DNA of 64,000 bases from Candidatus Kapaibacterium sp. (GCA_004292595.1 RDXM01000107.1:1-64000), one strand, 5' to 3'. Numbered from the stretch's first letter, positions 36,323-46,141 are shown. The notes: generated by a model not told the origin, from the letters alone. Numbers and translations: made by a program.

Positions 36323-37285
36323 ATGGGAGTTCAACTTTTACTTTCGTTTCCATGTGCCATTATTCCAATGGCTCTTTTTATCTACATTGTGCGCCGTTTG
36401 GATAAGTACGACCCAGAGCCGTTTTGGTTACTGATGTTTCACTTTGCATGGGGCGGCATCATTGCCGTGAGCGCGGCTTCGGTCATTAACGGGCAAGCAC
36501 TCGCATTTTTTGTGGGAGAAGGCATTACGCCCAGTAACGTAACGCCAGATAAACGACTCGCTCTCACGTTTGTTGTTGCCTGCTTAGGACCGATTGTAGA
36601 AGAATTGCTCAAATGCTCGGTATTCGGCATCAGCACACGCTTACGTGAATTCAACAACTTGACCGACGGAATTGTCTATGGCTCGGCAGTTGGCTTTGGT
36701 TTTGGAATGATTGAAAATCTCGTGTATTTCATTCAAAATGCAGCAACGGACAACTGGGTACAACTTGTTATCAATCGTACCTTTTTCTCTGCGATGATGC
36801 ACGCACTGTCGTCGGCGACGTTTGCGGCATTTTTAGGCTACGGACGCTTCAAGTACGGTGATATTCCATGGCGTTTCGCGGTCTATGGTTTTGTTCCTGC
36901 TGCACTGCTCCATATGGCGTGGAATTACTTCATTATGTCGAACATTACTGGCGTGAACATTGTCGGTTTTGTGGTGGTCATCCTCGCTTTTGCTGGCTTG
37001 TGTTTTACCTTTGTGCGCTCCATGAAATATGAGCATATCTATATTCGTGAGGAACTCGTTGATGAAGCGCGTTTGGGTAATATTCCGCAAGATTATATTG
37101 ATTTACCCTTCCGCGAGCATAGTTCTGGCGAAGAGTATCTGGTTGCGCTCATTTGCTCGCAAATTGCTTTCGAGCGCATCACCAACAGACAGCTTCGCAG
37201 TCCGCATCAAATTGAACGCTCAAATAAAATTTTAGATACATTGCGGCAGAAAATTAAGACATTACCACCGCTCCAAGCCTCGTAG
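36323..37285 (+). CDS. PrsW-family intramembrane protease
   Basis: A 320-residue membrane protein with about eight helices. The PrsW-type motifs are all visible: VEELLKC (the paired glutamates, about residue 94), FGMIENLVYF, a His in MMHALSSATFAA and a second His in LLHMAWNYF. These are the proposed metal or catalytic residues of this glutamate-protease clan. PrsW of Bacillus cleaves an anti-sigma factor, but no sigma/anti-sigma pair lies nearby. A soluble C-terminal tail (about 80 residues) extends beyond the usual core. ATG 36323 is chosen over the reading from 36263. Confidence 0.9.
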   Translation: MGVQLLLSFPCAIIPMALFIYIVRRLDKYDPEPFWLLMFHFAWGGIIAVSAASVINGQALAFFVGEGITPSNVTPDKRLALTFVVACLGPIVEELLKCSVFGISTRLREFNNLTDGIVYGSAVGFGFGMIENLVYFIQNAATDNWVQLVINRTFFSAMMHALSSATFAAFLGYGRFKYGDIPWRFAVYGFVPAALLHMAWNYFIMSNITGVNIVGFVVVILAFAGLCFTFVRSMKYEHIYIREELVDEARLGNIPQDYIDLPFREHSSGEEYLVALICSQIAFERITNRQLRSPHQIERSNKILDTLRQKIKTLPPLQAS

Positions 37286-37350
37286 TCTGATACACTATCG
37301 GGCAGTTCTGGTGCGGTGCGGTTCAATACGCAATATTTTTTTCTTCAGCA

Positions 37351-37372
37351 ATTTCCATTGAATTTCCATTGA
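37351..37372. repeat. 11-bp tandem duplication upstream of the biotin-carrier gene
   Basis: ATTTCCATTGA occurs twice in tandem (37351-37361 and 37362-37372), 17 bp before the start codon. Confidence 0.75.
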
Positions 37373-37388
37373 TTTTTTTTCATGTATT

Positions 37389-37949
37389 ATGCACTATACT
37401 CTTTCGTCGGATTTTCTCGCAACTACGATAGATGCTCAAGTTCAGGGTAATGATGTTGTGCTTTCTAATGGCGATACGCTGCATTTTGAGCCACATTCTT
37501 CCATGAATCCCAGCGAGCAAGGTGTGTTTTTTCTTGTGCGCACAGATACCGCCACACAGCACGAAGAACGTATTCCTGTGGTGGTTGTGCAGGATGGTTC
37601 TGCGGCAGTGCGGCTATCGGTAAATGGCTACACATACAGCATTGATGCGCTCTCGGAGCGCGACCACTTTTTTCGCCAACTCCTGAAAGATACCGCCACG
37701 AAAAATTCTGGTGCAGCGAAAGTTGTCGCGCCAATGCCGGGCTTGTTGAAATCTATCAATGTGCAGCCAGGGCAGCGCGTGAAGAAGGGTGAGCGTTTGT
37801 TTATTTTGGAAGCAATGAAAATGGAAAATGATATTAAAGCACCGATAGAAGGCATTGTGGGGCAGATGAACGCAAGCGCAGGAACGGCAGTGGAAAAGAA
37901 TTTCCTTTTGTGCATGATTGAAAAAGCAGAGGACGTGGCTGTAGCCTGA
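37389..37949 (+). CDS. Biotin carboxyl carrier protein (acyl-CoA carboxylase type)
   Basis: A 186-residue carrier. The N-terminal half is beta-rich and unlike AccB. The C-terminal biotinyl domain (about residues 110-180) runs from KVVAPMPGLLKSINVQPG to the biotinylation site EAMKMENDI, with the biotin on its Lys. This layout matches the separate carrier subunits of propionyl-/methylcrotonyl-CoA or oxaloacetate/pyruvate carboxylases in Bacteroidota. The carboxylase and transferase subunit genes are not beside it, so the parent enzyme is unknown. Confidence 0.9.
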   Translation: MHYTLSSDFLATTIDAQVQGNDVVLSNGDTLHFEPHSSMNPSEQGVFFLVRTDTATQHEERIPVVVVQDGSAAVRLSVNGYTYSIDALSERDHFFRQLLKDTATKNSGAAKVVAPMPGLLKSINVQPGQRVKKGERLFILEAMKMENDIKAPIEGIVGQMNASAGTAVEKNFLLCMIEKAEDVAVA

Positions 37950-37971
37950 TTCACCGAGACTATTTTGGGTG

Positions 37972-39279
37972 TCATTTTTGGTGTACTATCTGCCACGTTT
38001 TTCTGCCATAAAAGTAGCACAACATCCCACCAAGACCGCAAACGGTATAGGCGATAAGCGGCGTTGAGAGTGCTATGCCGCAAAAAAAGCACCCCAAAAC
38101 GCTCGCAAAAAATACTCCCAAGAGCGCACTGGAAATCGCAGTAACGCTGCGTTTCTGACCACGTGCCAGCAAAAAGGCTTCAAAAATATTGCTGAGAGTT
38201 TGAAAGAAAAATAACGCCGCAACAATGCGCAATAGCTCCACCGATGGAAGCATAGCTGCGCCATAGACAAAGAAAATAAGCGGCTCTGCGGCAAAGAAAA
38301 GAAAAAAACTACCCGCAAATGCAATTCCGCCGCCCAGCACCAATGCTTGAAGAAGAAGTGTTTTTTGTTGCTGTGCATTTGCGGTATGTGCAGAAGAATC
38401 GTTTTGAAGCGAAACAAAAGAAGGTAAGAGCATCGTAAACAATGCTCCAGCAAAGGTTCTGAGCGCAATAGGGAAACGCATTGCTGCGCCAAAAAAGCCC
38501 ATATCCTGCGCAGAAGCGGTGGTAAGCATCAAAGCAAAAACTCCTGCTCGCGATTCCACAATCCCTAATGCTTGAATTGCCACAAAATACGCTTGCTCAC
38601 GCAGGGCGCACCACATATCTCGCACAGATAACTTTTGCTGAGTCACCTGCCTCAACGCCTCTTTCCATGCGCCCTCCACGACAAACTCTCTGGCAATAAG
38701 CATTTTCGCGCTTTCCACGCAGGGCAGCACCAGTAATGCTAGAAGCAAATTCTGTGACACGACCAACACCGCAATACAACCGCCATGCAACATCAATGAA
38801 GCAATGTTTTCAAGGCGTGCAATGCGGCTATACTGCTCCATTCCTCGCAGTGCGGCTATGTAGCTTGCGCCTAATGCTCGAAAAAGCGACCATACGCCAT
38901 AGACCGCATACAGACTCATCTCTTCCCTTAGTATTCCTTTTGTCATAAAAAGTGCGAAGCTCAGGAGGCACACTGCAACAACGCACCACAGCACGATTTT
39001 AAGCACTTGCGCACGGCGAAAAAGCGCAAGGCACTGGGAAATATCTGTGCGGAAATGCGCTGCCACAACAAGCGGTATGCGGGTTTCATAGCCCCAATCA
39101 ATCAATGTGGTTAGCAGCAAACCCAGTGCTGATGCGCTTGAGAATATACCCAATGCTTCTGCGCCCAGTATTCGTGCTACCGCAATCGGCAGAAGAATTC
39201 CACCCACGAGCGTTGTAGCATTCACCGAAAACAGTGCCGCGAGAGAGCGTGTAAATTGCTGGAAGGAAGGTGTATTCAC
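37972..39279 (-). CDS. Polysaccharide flippase (MOP/Wzx-type)
   Basis: A 435-residue membrane protein with about 12 helices. The N-terminal pattern (SVNATTLVGGILLPIAVARILGAEALGIFSS) is typical of lipid-linked oligosaccharide flippases of the MOP superfamily. Such proteins move O-antigen or capsule units across the inner membrane. Glycosyltransferase genes are absent around it. It is convergent with the biotin-carrier gene (22 bp between stops). Confidence 0.85.
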   Translation of the reverse strand: MNTPSFQQFTRSLAALFSVNATTLVGGILLPIAVARILGAEALGIFSSASALGLLLTTLIDWGYETRIPLVVAAHFRTDISQCLALFRRAQVLKIVLWCVVAVCLLSFALFMTKGILREEMSLYAVYGVWSLFRALGASYIAALRGMEQYSRIARLENIASLMLHGGCIAVLVVSQNLLLALLVLPCVESAKMLIAREFVVEGAWKEALRQVTQQKLSVRDMWCALREQAYFVAIQALGIVESRAGVFALMLTTASAQDMGFFGAAMRFPIALRTFAGALFTMLLPSFVSLQNDSSAHTANAQQQKTLLLQALVLGGGIAFAGSFFLFFAAEPLIFFVYGAAMLPSVELLRIVAALFFFQTLSNIFEAFLLARGQKRSVTAISSALLGVFFASVLGCFFCGIALSTPLIAYTVCGLGGMLCYFYGRKTWQIVHQK

Positions 39280-39358
39280 GAGAAAAATATTGGTAATGAT
39301 GTTAATTCTCCAATCACGTCGAGATGTGCTTGGTCAATATGTGATACCGTTTTGACTG

Positions 39359-39365
39359 TATTTTG
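39359..39365 (+). promoter_or_regulatory. Promoter-like TATTTTG box
   Basis: TGTATTTTG resembles the box at 36215, with TTTTGAC a few bases upstream. It is 231 bp before the oxidoreductase start, in the 317-bp gap that also holds the family E palindrome. Confidence 0.25.
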
Positions 39366-39381
39366 AATACTTTGATTTGAG

Positions 39382-39401
39382 CAAGGCAGCATGCTGCCTT
39401 G
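39382..39401. repeat. Family E palindrome, copy 1
   Basis: CAAGGCAGCATGCTGCCTTG is a perfect 20-bp palindrome, preceded by AG and followed by TTTCG. The same sequence in opposite flanking orientation is at 46394-46413. There is no T-run suited to termination. Confidence 0.75.
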
Positions 39402-39591
39402 TTTCGGAGAATTGAAACTATTCATTTTACAATCGAAGCCTCGCCACATCACGAAGAATAACGAGTTTGGCATACCGCCGTTTGCTTATCGCCGAAAAAA
39501 TGTATTGGCAAAATGCGCAGAGGTCGGCATATTGCTGTGCTAGAAGTTGTTTCGCTAATGCCATTTCATTATCTTAAAAATTTGAAGTCAT

Positions 39592-39615
39592 ATTATATGC
39601 CAAATTATATGCCAA
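39592..39615. repeat. 12-bp tandem duplication over the start codon of the oxidoreductase
   Basis: ATTATATGCCAA is present twice in tandem (39592-39603 and 39604-39615). Both units contain an in-frame ATG, giving an N-terminus reading Met-Pro-Asn-Tyr-Met-Pro. Confidence 0.85.
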
Positions 39616-41000
39616 CAACACCAGCCTCTGCGCTGCTTCACATCATCATCATCGGCAATGGCATTGCGGGAATCACGGCGGCACGGCACATTCGCAAGCG
39701 CAGCAACCACCGTATTACGATTGTTTCGAGCGAGAGTACGCACTTTTTCTCGCGCCCTGCGCTCATGTACATCTACATGGGGCATCTTACCTACGAGCAA
39801 ACGAAGCCATATCACGATGATTTCTGGGAAAAGAATCGCATCGAACTTGTGCATGACCACGCACACCGCATTGATACTGAAGCGAAGGCTATTCACCTCC
39901 AATCAGGCACACAACTGCGCTACGACAAACTTATTGTGGCAACAGGGTCAATTCCGCGCAGGTTGGGCTGGAAAGGTCAGGATTTGCAAGGCGTACAGGG
40001 GTTGTATTCTTTGCAGGATTTACAAAGTATGATTGATATTTCTCATCACATCAAACGAGCGGTGATTGTTGGCGGCGGACTCATTGGCGTAGAAACCGCA
40101 GAAATGCTGTACTCGCGGGGCATTCCAACAACGTTTTTGGTACGGGAATCACGATATTGGAACAGTGTTTTGCCCAATGAAGAGGCGGAGATGATTGGTC
40201 GGCATATTCAGGAGCATAAAAGCATTGAACTTCGCACCAATACTGAGCTTCAGGAGATTTTGGACGATGGAACAGGGCGCGTTCGCGGCATTGTCACCAA
40301 TGCTGGCGAGGAAATTCCGTGCGAGTTTGTTGCACTAACGGTTGGTGTCGAGCCAAACGTCGCATTGGCACGGGCTTCTGGCATTCCCGTTGAGCGTGGC
40401 ATTGTGGTCAATGAATTTTTTGCATCAAAAATACCCGATGTGTATGCGTGTGGTGATTGTGCAGAAATGCAGCATTCAAGCGATGCAGCACGGGGGCGAA
40501 TTGAGCCGCTATGGTATGCAGCCCGCGCACACGGCGAGTGCCTTGCAGCGAACATCTGCGGTGAGCAGCATGAATACACGCGCACAACATTTTTTAACTC
40601 AGCGAAATTTTTTGACATTGAATATCAAACCTACGGTACTGTTTCTGCAAAACTCGGCGAAAACGAAGCAACAATTTTCTGGCAAGATTCTCCGAGCGCA
40701 GCAACGAAGAGGCTTCTGCGCATTGTCTATGCAAAAGATGCAACGAAGCGCGTTGTAGGATGTAATGTGCTGAATGTGCGCTATCGTCAAGATGTTTGTA
40801 CGCATTGGATAGAGCGTGGAGCCAGCATTGAAGAGGTGTTAGAAAATCTCGGTGCAGCAAATTTCGACCCCGAATTTTTTGCTCAAGCCGAAGCGCATTT
40901 GGTAGCAGAGTATAATCGCCAAGAAGGGAAAAATCTTGTACTCAAGAAGCGTCGTAGTCTCTGGAATGCTCTTCAAATCTTGTCTTCCAGCACTGCGTGA
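39597..41000 (+). CDS. FAD-dependent pyridine nucleotide-disulfide oxidoreductase family protein
   Basis: A 467-residue flavoprotein. The N-terminal FAD-binding GxGxxG is IIIGNGIAGITAARHI (about residues 16-31), the NAD(P)-binding loop is AVIVGGGLIGVETAEML, and the second FAD motif is VYACGDCAEM. There is no redox-active CxxxxC pair, so it belongs with nitrite-reductase-NirB, ferredoxin-reductase or nitric-oxide-reductase-type members rather than lipoamide dehydrogenase. The tail (about 350-467) is unassigned. The start codon is duplicated in a 12-bp tandem repeat (ATTATATGCCAA at 39592 and 39604), so ATG 39597 or 39609 may be used. Confidence 0.85.
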   Translation: MPNYMPTTPASALLHIIIIGNGIAGITAARHIRKRSNHRITIVSSESTHFFSRPALMYIYMGHLTYEQTKPYHDDFWEKNRIELVHDHAHRIDTEAKAIHLQSGTQLRYDKLIVATGSIPRRLGWKGQDLQGVQGLYSLQDLQSMIDISHHIKRAVIVGGGLIGVETAEMLYSRGIPTTFLVRESRYWNSVLPNEEAEMIGRHIQEHKSIELRTNTELQEILDDGTGRVRGIVTNAGEEIPCEFVALTVGVEPNVALARASGIPVERGIVVNEFFASKIPDVYACGDCAEMQHSSDAARGRIEPLWYAARAHGECLAANICGEQHEYTRTTFFNSAKFFDIEYQTYGTVSAKLGENEATIFWQDSPSAATKRLLRIVYAKDATKRVVGCNVLNVRYRQDVCTHWIERGASIEEVLENLGAANFDPEFFAQAEAHLVAEYNRQEGKNLVLKKRRSLWNALQILSSSTA

Positions 41001-41055
41001 TGCGGGGGTGCCAGAAAGTCGCTGCTGCTCATTTGGCTCAATAAGACAACTGATG

Positions 41056-41177
41056 AGAACTTTCGCAGAATGTGCTTTTGAAGCTCACAGACAGGAATGT
41101 CTATGCCACCAAAGCCAGTATCTATCAGTTTTGTAGTGGCACAGGCATTCTTGCCTGTGAGGTGTGCGAAAGTCCTA
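41056..41177. repeat. Family A inverted-repeat element, copy 2
   Basis: The right end TGTGCGAAAGTCCTA is perfect (to 41177), while the left end has drifted to GAACTTTCGCAGA (from 41058). The interior matches the copy at 2751 almost base for base. It lies between the oxidoreductase and nuoK, whose genes converge here. Confidence 0.85.
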
Positions 41178-41218
41178 CTGATTTCTGACACTATCCCCCC
41201 GAGCGTTCTCGTCCAATT

Positions 41219-41527
41219 TTACCAGCGCATAAGATTTACTTCATCCACATACACCGTTTGTTTATTGCGGAAGAGTGCCAGAATAATTGCCAAGCCAATA
41301 GCGGCTTCTGCTGCTGCAACGGTCATCACAAAAAAGACAAAAATTTGTCCCGCAGAATTACCGAGAAAGCTCGAAAATGCAACGAGCGTGAGATTGACGG
41401 AGTTCAGCATGAGTTCAATGCACATAAAAATAATAATGGCATTGCGGCGCGTCAGAACGCCGATTGCACCAATCGAGAACAGCACACCCGAAAGCGCGAG
41501 ATAGTATTCAAGAGGAATAGATTGCAT
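41219..41527 (-). CDS. nuoK: NADH-quinone oxidoreductase subunit K
   Basis: A small membrane subunit of respiratory complex I, homologous to the MrpC antiporter subunit. The 102-residue product has three helices and the conserved glutamates in [13 protein letters not shown] and [13 protein letters not shown], which lie on the proton path. It lies 91 bp after nuoJ on the same strand, as in normal nuo order. nuoL, the usual next gene, is absent. Confidence 0.95.
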   Translation of the reverse strand: MQSIPLEYYLALSGVLFSIGAIGVLTRRNAIIIFMCIELMLNSVNLTLVAFSSFLGNSAGQIFVFFVMTVAAAEAAIGLAIILALFRNKQTVYVDEVNLMRW

Positions 41528-41617
41528 ATAAAAGTAAGAAAGAACAAGAAAAATTTGTTGTCTAACGTTGTACGAATCGCATTGGTATTGCAGTGTGTAA
41601 GGTTCAAGATTTAGAAT

Positions 41618-42130
41618 TCAAGACTCAAGATTGCGTTTCGCCAAAACGACTGAGCCAACAACTGCCGCCAATAGCAGCAACGAAACAGCCTCAAATGGGA
41701 AAAGATAATCGGTGAACAGGACGCGCCCAAGTTCGTTTACCGAGCCGATCACCTCTGCATTCGGCGAAAGCTGGGTAAGCTCGCCGCGCTGCATTATCAA
41801 AAAGGCGATAATCTGCACACCGAGAAGTCCTGCCATGACAATCCCCACGATATTGCGCACATTGAGCTTTTGTGCGAGTTTCTCCTCTTCGCCAAGATTG
41901 AGCAACATTATCACGAATGTAACCAACACCATGATAGCACCTGCATAGACAAGAATTTGCAAGGCTGCCAAAAGCTGTGCCTGCAAGGTAAGGTACAATC
42001 CCGACAAGCAGAAAAAGTGAGTAATCAAGCCGACTGCCGAGGCAACCGGACTTTTGCGCGTTACCATTACCAGCGCAGAGGCGACGGCACAAACGGCAAA
42101 AACAAAAAATGCACCGGAAACGAGGCTCAT
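41618..42130 (-). CDS. nuoJ: NADH-quinone oxidoreductase subunit J
   Basis: A five-helix membrane subunit of complex I, 170 residues. The conserved TM3 stretch with the pi-bulge region reads LQILVYAGAIMVLVTFVIMLLNL (written here in part; about residues 55-77). ATG 42130 (MSLVSGAFF) is preferred over the reading from 42175. The preceding nuo genes (nuoI and earlier) are not upstream: the next gene is a kinase on the other strand about 450 bp away. nuoJ and nuoK thus form an isolated pair. Confidence 0.93.
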   Translation of the reverse strand: MSLVSGAFFVFAVCAVASALVMVTRKSPVASAVGLITHFFCLSGLYLTLQAQLLAALQILVYAGAIMVLVTFVIMLLNLGEEEKLAQKLNVRNIVGIVMAGLLGVQIIAFLIMQRGELTQLSPNAEVIGSVNELGRVLFTDYLFPFEAVSLLLLAAVVGSVVLAKRNLES

Positions 42131-42452
42131 ACGTTGTCCATTGAAAAAAGGTGAAAAAATCTGGTGTCGTGGCAATTCTTAGGAAGAAACTCTTAGGAAG
42201 GTCGAAAAATACTGAATGCCGCGCAAAGATACTACAAAAAAAGCTGTCTTCTGTGTAAATTTCCTGCTGCGCCCGCGAGAAAAAGTTTACGAAATTCCAT
42301 GGTTTTTCCTAGAAAGTCCTTGGCTATTTGCTATATTCTGGATTGCCATAACAATAGTTACAGTTGTATTGGCTGAGAAATCTGCGGTAGAAATTTGGTC
42401 AAAATTGTTTGTGTGCCGCTTCAGATATGCCGCTTTATTGCTTTGTTTTTGC

Positions 42453-42556
42453 TATACTAAAAAAGGTTTGTTGCTTCAGATGTAGTCCACCTCAAAGGTG
42501 GATTACATCTCGCTTCTTCACTTTTTGATATGCAATTTTTACCCACTTTTAGTATA
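42453..42556. repeat. Family C element, copy 2 (complete), abutting a kinase gene
   Basis: Ends TATACTAAAAAAGG (42453 on) and CCACTTTTAGTATA (to 42556). The inner hairpin is at 42478-42510 with one mismatch. The last TA joins TG to give an ATG in frame with the kinase gene. The 425-bp gap before it shows no gene. Confidence 0.88.
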
Positions 42557-42579
42557 TGTGTTTTTCTTTTGTATCCTTC

Positions 42580-45500
42580 ATGCTGCTCCCCTTTTTCTTT
42601 GTTTCACTACCACGGTATTTGACGTTTATTGTCGTCTGTCTATGCGTCGGAATCCCCGTTCTGATGCACTCTCCGCATATATTTTCTCAAGCCGTGCCGC
42701 CGCCTGTCATGGGCAATCAAAAACATATTGCTATCAAGAGCCAATCACCGCTTCGCTACACGGCTTTAGATGCTTGGACTACCGAAAATGGCTTGCCGCA
42801 TAATGGAATTTTGGATATGCGCCAAACACGCGATGGATACATCTGGTTTGGCTCATTCAACGGTGCAGCACGCTTCGATGGCAAAAATTTTCTCCTCTTG
42901 CGCCGCTCCAATACGCCTCTTTTTGGCAGTAATACGATTTCCACTCTCTGGGAAGATATGCGCGGTAATGTGTGGTTTGGTGTGCAGGAAGGTGGGACGG
43001 TCGTGCAAGCTCCCGACGGCTCTATGACACGGCTTGATTCTACCTATACTTTCAAGGACAAAATGATTCGCGCATGGTCGGAAAACCGCATGAAATCTAG
43101 CCCTGAGTATGGAACAGTCTATTTTTCTGCTAATAAAGGCATCTATGCAATTTCCCACGATGCCGCTCGCAAAACGTTTACTCTGCGGCGCGATAGCATT
43201 TACAACCTCGACACGCCAGAAATTTCGCAAGATATACTCTGCGACAGCCATGCTGGGATGTGGCTTGGTACGCGCCTTGGCTTGTATTATCGCCCCTCGC
43301 GCCAGAATGCAAACGATGTCCGCCGCTTCGACACAACAAATGGCTTGCCAAATATCAGTGTGCAATGCTTATACGAAGACCGCTCTGGCACAGTCTGGAT
43401 TGGCACACGGCGCGGCGTTTGCCGATTCACCAATGGACGCATAGTGCAGGATTCTGCGCTCCTCATCAATACACCTGTTCACGATATTTTGGAAGACCGC
43501 GACGGCAATATCTGGTTTGGCTCAGACAATGGTGCGTTTCTTTGGACAAAATCCACTCACACGCCGCAGCTATCACCGCAGCTATCGCCCCAACTCTACA
43601 GGCTTTCGACCGAAGATGGCTTAACCGATAATTCCGTGCGGACACTCACCGAAGACAGCGAAGGAAATATCTGGTTTGGCACGTATTATGGCGGCTTGAA
43701 CCGCTTGAAGCGCGGGATATTTAGCAACATCACGACGCGCGAAGGCTTGATAAATCCTATCGTCTATGCCAGTCTGCAAGCCCGCGATGGTGCAATGTGG
43801 GTAGCAACCTTCAACGGCGTTCAGCGTATTTTACCCGACAAAACAATAAACTATACAACACACAACGGCTTAGTTACGGCACTTGCACGGGCATTAGCCC
43901 AAGACAGCGCAGGCAACGTCTGGGTCGGCACATATGGTGCGCTGCATTGCATCGCGCCAGAGGGCAAGGTAAAAGCCTACACCATGCGCGACGGCTTGCT
44001 TGACGACCAAATCCGCGCTCTGTGCGCCATGCGCGATGGCAGCCTGTGGATTGGCACCGTGAACGGCATGAGTATTCTCAACAATGGCGTATTTACGAGC
44101 TTGACCGTACAAAAAGGCGACCTTGTCTCCAACAGTATTTTGGGAATTATGCAAGACCGCGCCGGAAACGTCTGGGTGAGTTCAAACGGCGGCGGCGTGG
44201 TAATTTTTCACGCAAACGGCACAAAATCGTTCTTGCAAGCCGATAGGGATTTGCCAAGTAGCGATGCTTTTTGCGTTGCGGAGTCGCCTACGAGCGATGA
44301 AATCTGGATTCCCTGCAATGGCGGACTTACGCTCTGGAAACAAGGAAAAACGACCATATTCACCATTCACGACGGCTTACCTGACGAAAATGTTTTTCAT
44401 GTCCTCGAAGATTCGGCAGGAATGCTTTGGATGACGTGCAATATCGGGATTTTTAGCGTCTCAAAGCACGATTTGATGCGCGTTGCAGCCGACCGCAGAC
44501 AAAAATGCAAATGCACACTCTACACTCGTTCCGATGGCTTGCAGACCAATAGCTGCACCGTTCCTAGCTTTGCTACTCGGACGCGCGAGGGCGAGATGTG
44601 GATTCCGATGCTCAAAGGCGTAGCAATTATCAATCCTTCAAAGCAGCTTCAAAACGAGGTTCTGCCCTCCGTGTACTGCCAAACTGTCCGCGCTGATACC
44701 ATGACGCAGACAATAACCTCCGTACACCGCACCATTGCTATCACCGCAGGCACCGAGCGCGTTGAAATTCGCTATACGGCTCTCAGTTTTACTGCGCCAG
44801 AATTGATAGAATTTCGTTTTATGCTGGAGGGAGTTGATAAACACTGGGTTTCCGCAGGAACGCACCGCACGGCATATTACACCAATCTCGCGCCCGGACG
44901 CTATACGTTTCGCGTGATTGCGGCAAACAACAGTGGGAAATGGAATACGACGGGCGACATAATTACGCTGGACGTAGAAGCATTTTTCTATCAAACGCGC
45001 TGGTTTATCGCACTTGCTCTGGTGGTTTTTCTCGCGCTCTGCCTGATGATTGTGCGCGTACGAACGTGGCGTTTGAAGGCGCGGGCGGAAATTCTCGAAA
45101 AAACCGTACAGGAGCGCACACAACAACTGGAGGAGCATTCGGAAGAAATTGAGCATCAGAATCACGAAATCAAGCGACAACTGGAGATTCTCGACCAGCA
45201 AGCCCGCGAAATTGAATTAGCAAATTCCTCACTAAACGAGAAAAATCTGCACTTGCAGCAAGCAAATACCACGCTAGAGAATGCAAACGCTGAAATTTAC
45301 CGCCAGCAATATATTTTGGAGGAACAAGCGGCAGATATTGAACTGGCGAACTCAGAATTGCAAGAGCGCAATGCCCAGCTTTACAACCTGAATCAGGAAA
45401 AAAATGAGTTCTTGGGCATTGCCACGCACGACCTCAAAAACCCACTCGCTGCTATTCGTATGACGGTCTCGCTGGTGCAACGCTACTACGACCGTATGTC

Positions 45501-46137
45501 GAAAGAAGACGTGCTGGATAGGCTTGGAGCGGTGGAAATTTCTGTTGAGCGCATGACGAGTATTATCACGAACCTTTTGGATATTAACGCAATCGAATCG
45601 GGCAAGTTGAATGTAAACTTGCAATACATCAATACGTTGGATTTGGCAAAGCAAATGGTGGAAGAATACCGCGAGCGAGCGAAAGCAAAAAACCTCACGC
45701 TCTACTTTTCATCAGCCACAGAGCGCACCATTGCATATGCGGATAGAAATATCGTCATTGAAGTTTTGGACAATCTCGTTTCTAATGCTGTAAAGTATTC
45801 CCCGCACGACCGCAATATTTTTGTGAGTATTCGAGACTCTGTGCGCGAAGAAATGCACGAAGAAAATACCGCAACACCTGATATTTCCTATCTTCGCATT
45901 GATGTCAAAGACGAAGGACCTGGACTGAGCGACGACGATAAATCGAAGCTCTTCGGGAAATTCATGCGACTCTCGGCTCGTCCGACGGGCGGAGAGCATT
46001 CGACGGGGCTTGGTTTATCCATTGTTAAACGGATGGTCGAAGCCATGAACGGGCGCGTGTGGTGTGAGTCGGAGCTTGGCAAAGGGGCAATGTTTTCGGT
46101 GGAATTGCCCTGCGCGGAACGCGAAGAAAAGACGTAG
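42580..46137 (+). CDS. Sensor histidine kinase with two-component-regulator propeller and Y_Y_Y domain
   Basis: A kinase of about 1185 residues. A signal/anchor segment ends near residue 40. About ten to twelve propeller repeats follow, each with a core like DRDGNIWFGSDNG or DSAGNVWVGTYGA, forming two periplasmic beta-propellers. A Y_Y_Y domain (RFMLEGVDKHW...PGRYTFRVIAAN) leads to one membrane helix (about 805-825), a long coiled coil, HisKA with His950 in GIATHDLKNPLAA, and the ATPase (DNLVSNAVKYSP, GEHSTGLGLSIVKR). No C-terminal receiver or AraC domain exists, unlike classical hybrid regulators of glycan utilisation. The frame is open from 42556; 42580 gives the cleaner leader. A three-fold 12-bp repeat encodes a QLSP tract. 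Confidence 0.92.
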   Translation: MLLPFFFVSLPRYLTFIVVCLCVGIPVLMHSPHIFSQAVPPPVMGNQKHIAIKSQSPLRYTALDAWTTENGLPHNGILDMRQTRDGYIWFGSFNGAARFDGKNFLLLRRSNTPLFGSNTISTLWEDMRGNVWFGVQEGGTVVQAPDGSMTRLDSTYTFKDKMIRAWSENRMKSSPEYGTVYFSANKGIYAISHDAARKTFTLRRDSIYNLDTPEISQDILCDSHAGMWLGTRLGLYYRPSRQNANDVRRFDTTNGLPNISVQCLYEDRSGTVWIGTRRGVCRFTNGRIVQDSALLINTPVHDILEDRDGNIWFGSDNGAFLWTKSTHTPQLSPQLSPQLYRLSTEDGLTDNSVRTLTEDSEGNIWFGTYYGGLNRLKRGIFSNITTREGLINPIVYASLQARDGAMWVATFNGVQRILPDKTINYTTHNGLVTALARALAQDSAGNVWVGTYGALHCIAPEGKVKAYTMRDGLLDDQIRALCAMRDGSLWIGTVNGMSILNNGVFTSLTVQKGDLVSNSILGIMQDRAGNVWVSSNGGGVVIFHANGTKSFLQADRDLPSSDAFCVAESPTSDEIWIPCNGGLTLWKQGKTTIFTIHDGLPDENVFHVLEDSAGMLWMTCNIGIFSVSKHDLMRVAADRRQKCKCTLYTRSDGLQTNSCTVPSFATRTREGEMWIPMLKGVAIINPSKQLQNEVLPSVYCQTVRADTMTQTITSVHRTIAITAGTERVEIRYTALSFTAPELIEFRFMLEGVDKHWVSAGTHRTAYYTNLAPGRYTFRVIAANNSGKWNTTGDIITLDVEAFFYQTRWFIALALVVFLALCLMIVRVRTWRLKARAEILEKTVQERTQQLEEHSEEIEHQNHEIKRQLEILDQQAREIELANSSLNEKNLHLQQANTTLENANAEIYRQQYILEEQAADIELANSELQERNAQLYNLNQEKNEFLGIATHDLKNPLAAIRMTVSLVQRYYDRMSKEDVLDRLGAVEISVERMTSIITNLLDINAIESGKLNVNLQYINTLDLAKQMVEEYRERAKAKNLTLYFSSATERTIAYADRNIVIEVLDNLVSNAVKYSPHDRNIFVSIRDSVREEMHEENTATPDISYLRIDVKDEGPGLSDDDKSKLFGKFMRLSARPTGGEHSTGLGLSIVKRMVEAMNGRVWCESELGKGAMFSVELPCAEREEKT

Positions 46138-46141
46138 AAAT

